From Methanomicrobiales archaeon (GTDB lineage: Archaea; Halobacteriota; Methanomicrobia; Methanomicrobiales; Methanospirillaceae), in contig JAAYCY010000049.1 of the NCBI GenBank assembly GCA_012729535.1, forward strand, positions 1 to 64,000: DNA of 64,000 nucleotides. Reading direction: 5' to 3'. Made by a program: the position numbers and the translations under genes. The first letter of the stretch is position 1, and each line of letters begins with the position of its first letter. Below the pieces are notes generated by a model. It made no database searches, was not told the origin of the DNA, and saw only the letters and a list, made by a program, of their open reading frames with translations. Shown here piece after piece: positions 61,695-64,000 of this stretch.

Positions 61695-62962
61695 TGTTCC
61701 CGTATTACGATACATACACCGCTTACAATTCCTCCCTGGATTGATAACGGCGAAGTTGAAATAAACACCTTTTTCTTTCTTCCTCCTCTCGCCCTGATTA
61801 TTGCTTTCAAGCTGGTAATATTTTCACCTGAAGAGGTTTCCATAACAAGGTCTCTCCCTCCATTTAGTTCGGGAGTAATAATTGAAAGAGCTGAACTCCC
61901 GATGAGTTCATCCCTGGGATAGCCAGTCATCAGTTCAGCTCCTTTGTTCCACGACAGGACTTTTCCCGCAGGGGTGGTGGTAATCACGGCTTCATGGAGC
62001 ATATCCATCAATGCTGAAAGAAGAACCTGTGCTGTTCCTCCTTCCTGAAATCCTGTTATATCACGTGATATACCTATTACTTCGTGAACTTCTCCTTTAT
62101 TGTCTGGTATCGGAAAGAGTCGCTCATCAAACCAATGCATGTCACCATGTTCCTGCATTGAAAAAATCATACGGTATGGCTCTCCTTTTGCACATACATA
62201 AGCGACTGCATCCTTTATCAGGGAAAGAGAGTGAGGATCACAAAATGATGATCGGTTTTCCCCAACAAATGTTTCGGCACCTCTCCGGCATATCTTTGCA
62301 TATTCAGGATTCACGTAAGAAAAAGTCAGGTCAGGAGTCATTACTAAAACCCGGTCAGCAGTTTCGGTTGCCAGTGCACGAAATAATGCCTGGTACCTGT
62401 TTTTATTTTCCTCTGCCTCTTTCCAGTCATTGACATCTTCTAAAACAAATACGTGTCCACCAGTTCCGTTAAACATTACAACATCAGCTATTGTCATCCA
62501 AATCAGTCTTTTTCGTTCTGATTTCATGAGTTCAACATCTGATGCAAATACAACCGGCCGGTCAGATGAGATAATTCTGGTTCTCACCTCCTGTCTCAAA
62601 CCCTGCATCGTGAGTAAATCCAGAATATTTCTTCCGATTAATTGTTCCTGCTTAGTTTCAAGAAAATCCGCAGCACTGACGTTGGCATTTTTTATCTGGT
62701 ATCGTTCATCGGTTTGAAGGATAGCAGTTGAAAGGTAGGAAAAAAGTGAATTAATAGGAATTTTAGTCGCAAGAAAAAAGATTTTTGCTTTTCCTACCGA
62801 ACGGACATCAACCATTCCTGATTGAAACATTAGCTCGATGTATTTTCCAATGGTATTCCGGGACATGGACAACCCACTGGAGATTTCAGATATTGTCATT
62901 CCCTCTGGATTTGCTCGAAGAATCTCGTTAATTCTGGATATATAATAATGTGAGTTATCCAT
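61691..62962 (-). CDS. HTH-PAS sensor protein (one-component regulator)
   Basis: 423 residues. An N-terminal winged HTH (about 1-75: SRINEILRANPEGMTISEISSGLSMSRNTIGKYIELMF in pieces) precedes three PAS domains (about 80-190, 200-305 and 310-420; MTPDLTFSYVNPEYAKICRRG, WNKGAELMTGYPRDEL). No kinase domain, so it binds DNA and senses through PAS directly. Its start codon is inside a 12-nt palindrome (62958-62969). Confidence 0.9.
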   Translation of the reverse strand: MDNSHYYISRINEILRANPEGMTISEISSGLSMSRNTIGKYIELMFQSGMVDVRSVGKAKIFFLATKIPINSLFSYLSTAILQTDERYQIKNANVSAADFLETKQEQLIGRNILDLLTMQGLRQEVRTRIISSDRPVVFASDVELMKSERKRLIWMTIADVVMFNGTGGHVFVLEDVNDWKEAEENKNRYQALFRALATETADRVLVMTPDLTFSYVNPEYAKICRRGAETFVGENRSSFCDPHSLSLIKDAVAYVCAKGEPYRMIFSMQEHGDMHWFDERLFPIPDNKGEVHEVIGISRDITGFQEGGTAQVLLSALMDMLHEAVITTTPAGKVLSWNKGAELMTGYPRDELIGSSALSIITPELNGGRDLVMETSSGENITSLKAIIRARGGRKKKVFISTSPLSIQGGIVSGVCIVIREH

Positions 62963-62969
62963 CGATGGA
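62958..62969. promoter_or_regulatory. Palindrome spanning the HTH-PAS start codon
   Basis: TCCATCGATGGA is a perfect 12-nt palindrome that contains the ATG (62960-62962). It may be chance or an autoregulatory site. Confidence 0.3.
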
Positions 62970-63135
62970 AATGAGTTGTGGATGAAGTCTTATAAATTTT
63001 TGGTAATCTTCTTCACATATAATTCTGGTAGTTACAGGTAATGACAATACTTCCATCCCTTTAAAGATGATTAAATGGATTACGAGAAGGGGTATTGAAG
63101 AGTAGAGAGTATTTTGGAAATTAAACCGGAATTAG

Positions 63136-63612
63136 TCAGATATTTTTCAGGGCAATAAGGTTTCTGACTCCATTTAGTCTCCAGACTACTGATCTTTCTT
63201 CAGTACAGATAGATTCAGGTGGATCCTGTGGTGAGTGCCCCAATGCTGCCAGAATATTGTTTGAAAGATGTTGTTCCTGGATAAGGTCTACAAACATACT
63301 CCTGATCAATTTTTTCTCTATTGAATTTGTTACTTCTTCCAGGTATCCCTGTAGGGTGACAAACATATAGCAGGAGAGATCCCTTGTATATTTATCAATT
63401 TCCACCGAAACATATGGAGATTTTCTAAAATATTCTATCTTAGCTCCATATTTCGTTGATAGAAAATAGATGTGCTTTCCATCAAAGACATACAAAAATG
63501 GTGCAATATATGGATATTTTTCTCCTGAAAAAGCGATTCTGGCCATAAACCGGCTATGAATCAATGCATCATACTCATCCTTTTCCATCCGGGGGATTTT
63601 CACTATCTCCAT
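63136..63612 (-). CDS. Pyridoxamine 5'-phosphate oxidase-like flavin protein (NimA-like)
   Basis: 158 residues with the split-barrel FMN-binding fold: RFMARIAFSGEKYPYIAPFLYVFDGKHIYFLSTKYG, YVSVEID and YLEEVTN. Matches the family of small flavin or haem-binding proteins that includes nitroimidazole reductases. Cofactor and substrate not known. Monocistronic, divergent from the TPR gene at the window end. Confidence 0.87.
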   Translation of the reverse strand: MEIVKIPRMEKDEYDALIHSRFMARIAFSGEKYPYIAPFLYVFDGKHIYFLSTKYGAKIEYFRKSPYVSVEIDKYTRDLSCYMFVTLQGYLEEVTNSIEKKLIRSMFVDLIQEQHLSNNILAALGHSPQDPPESICTEERSVVWRLNGVRNLIALKNI

Positions 63613-63696
63613 GATACCTAAAAAAACATTTACTCCACTGCTAATAAACCATACAGAACTGGTCTCCAGTAAAAATCAATTGCATTATCTATTAAT

Positions 63697-63735
63697 ATCA
63701 GATATACCTATCTGATGCTCTCCTTTTTGAAAAGG
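63697..63735. repeat. Two adjacent perfect dyads in the divergent promoter region
   Basis: ATCAGATA-TACC-TATCTGAT (63697-63716) and, 5 nt later, CCTTTT-TG-AAAAGG (63722-63735). They lie between the flavin-protein gene and the TPR gene and precede the TATA box at 63776. Possible operator pair. Confidence 0.5.
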
Positions 63736-63775
63736 GAAACTACTTTATTGTATGCGTCAGATCCTGATTGGAATC

Positions 63776-63781
63776 TTTATA
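63776..63781 (+). promoter_or_regulatory. TATA box of the terminal TPR gene
   Basis: TTTATA is centred 24 nt before the ATG at 63803, so the mRNA is probably leaderless. No Shine-Dalgarno is seen. Confidence 0.4.
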
Positions 63782-63802
63782 CAAAAATCGATGGAATAAC
63801 TT

Positions 63803-64000
63803 ATGGCCCGACACCACTGTGTGATTTTTCTCTTTTTTCTCATATGCCTCTGCGGGATTATCTGTGGCGCTTATGCCGCTGAAAATATTCAGGACGCGAC
63901 GGTATGGATTAACAAGGGAAAAGACGCCTTAAAAAATAAAGATTATATCAGCGCGATAGCCGCATATGATCAGGCTTTGCTTCTTGATCAGTATTATACA
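63803..64000 (+). CDS. Exported TPR protein (partial, 5' end only)
   Basis: Sixty-six codons to the window edge. Signal peptide (1-26, ending AYAAEN), followed by the start of a TPR unit (DATVWINKGKDALKNKDYIS, AIAAYDQALLLD). Similar in kind to the exported TPR protein at 30243. The rest lies outside the window. Confidence 0.8.
   Translation, partial: MARHHCVIFLFFLICLCGIICGAYAAENIQDATVWINKGKDALKNKDYISAIAAYDQALLLDQYYT

Noticed and set aside
1-64000. CRISPR arrays, insertion sequences, integrases, rRNA
   Set aside because: No regularly spaced direct repeats, transposase motifs or rRNA segments were found on reading the window; no computed repeat search was possible.

Overview
The window is chromosomal DNA of a methanogenic archaeon, most probably of the order Methanomicrobiales and Methanospirillum-like (order fairly sure, genus a guess). 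The archaeal markers are SmAP, L37e, L21e, L39e, L31e, LX, S19e, Rpb4/RpoF, eIF6, prefoldin alpha, SRP54/FtsY, Pus10, TrmY, Trm5, SepF, HMG-CoA reductase and AglB. A two-subunit thiol:fumarate reductase (TfrA/TfrB), which consumes coenzyme M and coenzyme B, points to a methanogen. DUF3821, DUF2178, many PAS/REC sensor proteins and TPR/PKD surface proteins fit Methanomicrobiales.

Layout. 0-6.3 kb: N-glycosylation and envelope genes (a partial polytopic membrane protein, the oligosaccharyltransferase AglB, a GDP-mannose-forming ManC-type enzyme) and a metal/cobalamin-type binding lipoprotein. 6.4-15 kb: tRNA-Val(GAC), serA, a decayed HEPN/nucleotidyltransferase pair, the SmAP-L37e-purF operon, a PUA protein, sepF, a ZPR1-type zinc-finger protein and an aspartate kinase-purM operon. 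15-20.5 kb: tfrA-tfrB with an overlapping DNA-methylase-like gene, facing a glutaredoxin-thioredoxin reductase fusion. 20.5-31.2 kb: a block of exported proteins, including an overlapping gene pair in which one product has a cohesin-like domain and the other a dockerin domain, a Cache protein, an M13 metallopeptidase, and PKD and TPR proteins. 31.2-38.6 kb: signal transduction, namely a four-gene multi-PAS kinase / REC-kinase / two CheY-like operon, a DUF2178-HTH pair, another single-domain receiver and an ArsB/NhaD-type transporter that has no ordinary start codon. 38.6-42 kb: a DUF3821 surface protein, purH and a hexulose-phosphate isomerase. 42-53 kb: a long minus-strand translation/RNA/SRP superoperon, about 20 genes from RNase P Rpp21 to KsgA and an HemK-like methyltransferase. 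53-64 kb: purN, a CorC/CNNM-type protein, a TIM-barrel protein, bacterial-type exonuclease VII (xseA-xseB), surface proteins, hmgA, trm5, two HTH regulators, a flavin-reductase-like protein and a TPR protein cut by the right edge.

The genes form a few functional groups: purine synthesis (purF, purM, purH, purN, spread over four loci and of bacterial formyl-folate type at purN/purH), tRNA T-loop modification (pus10 and trmY adjacent, for Psi54 then m1Psi54), co-translational secretion (srp54-ftsY), and glycosylated exported proteins likely modified by AglB. The most unusual items are the cohesin/dockerin overlapping pair, the doubly disabled HEPN gene, the tfrAB-linked methylase, the DNA-output-free phosphorelay operon, the Cys-rich HTH regulator with dyad operators, and the transporter lacking a start codon. 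No CRISPR array, insertion sequence, integrase or rRNA was seen.
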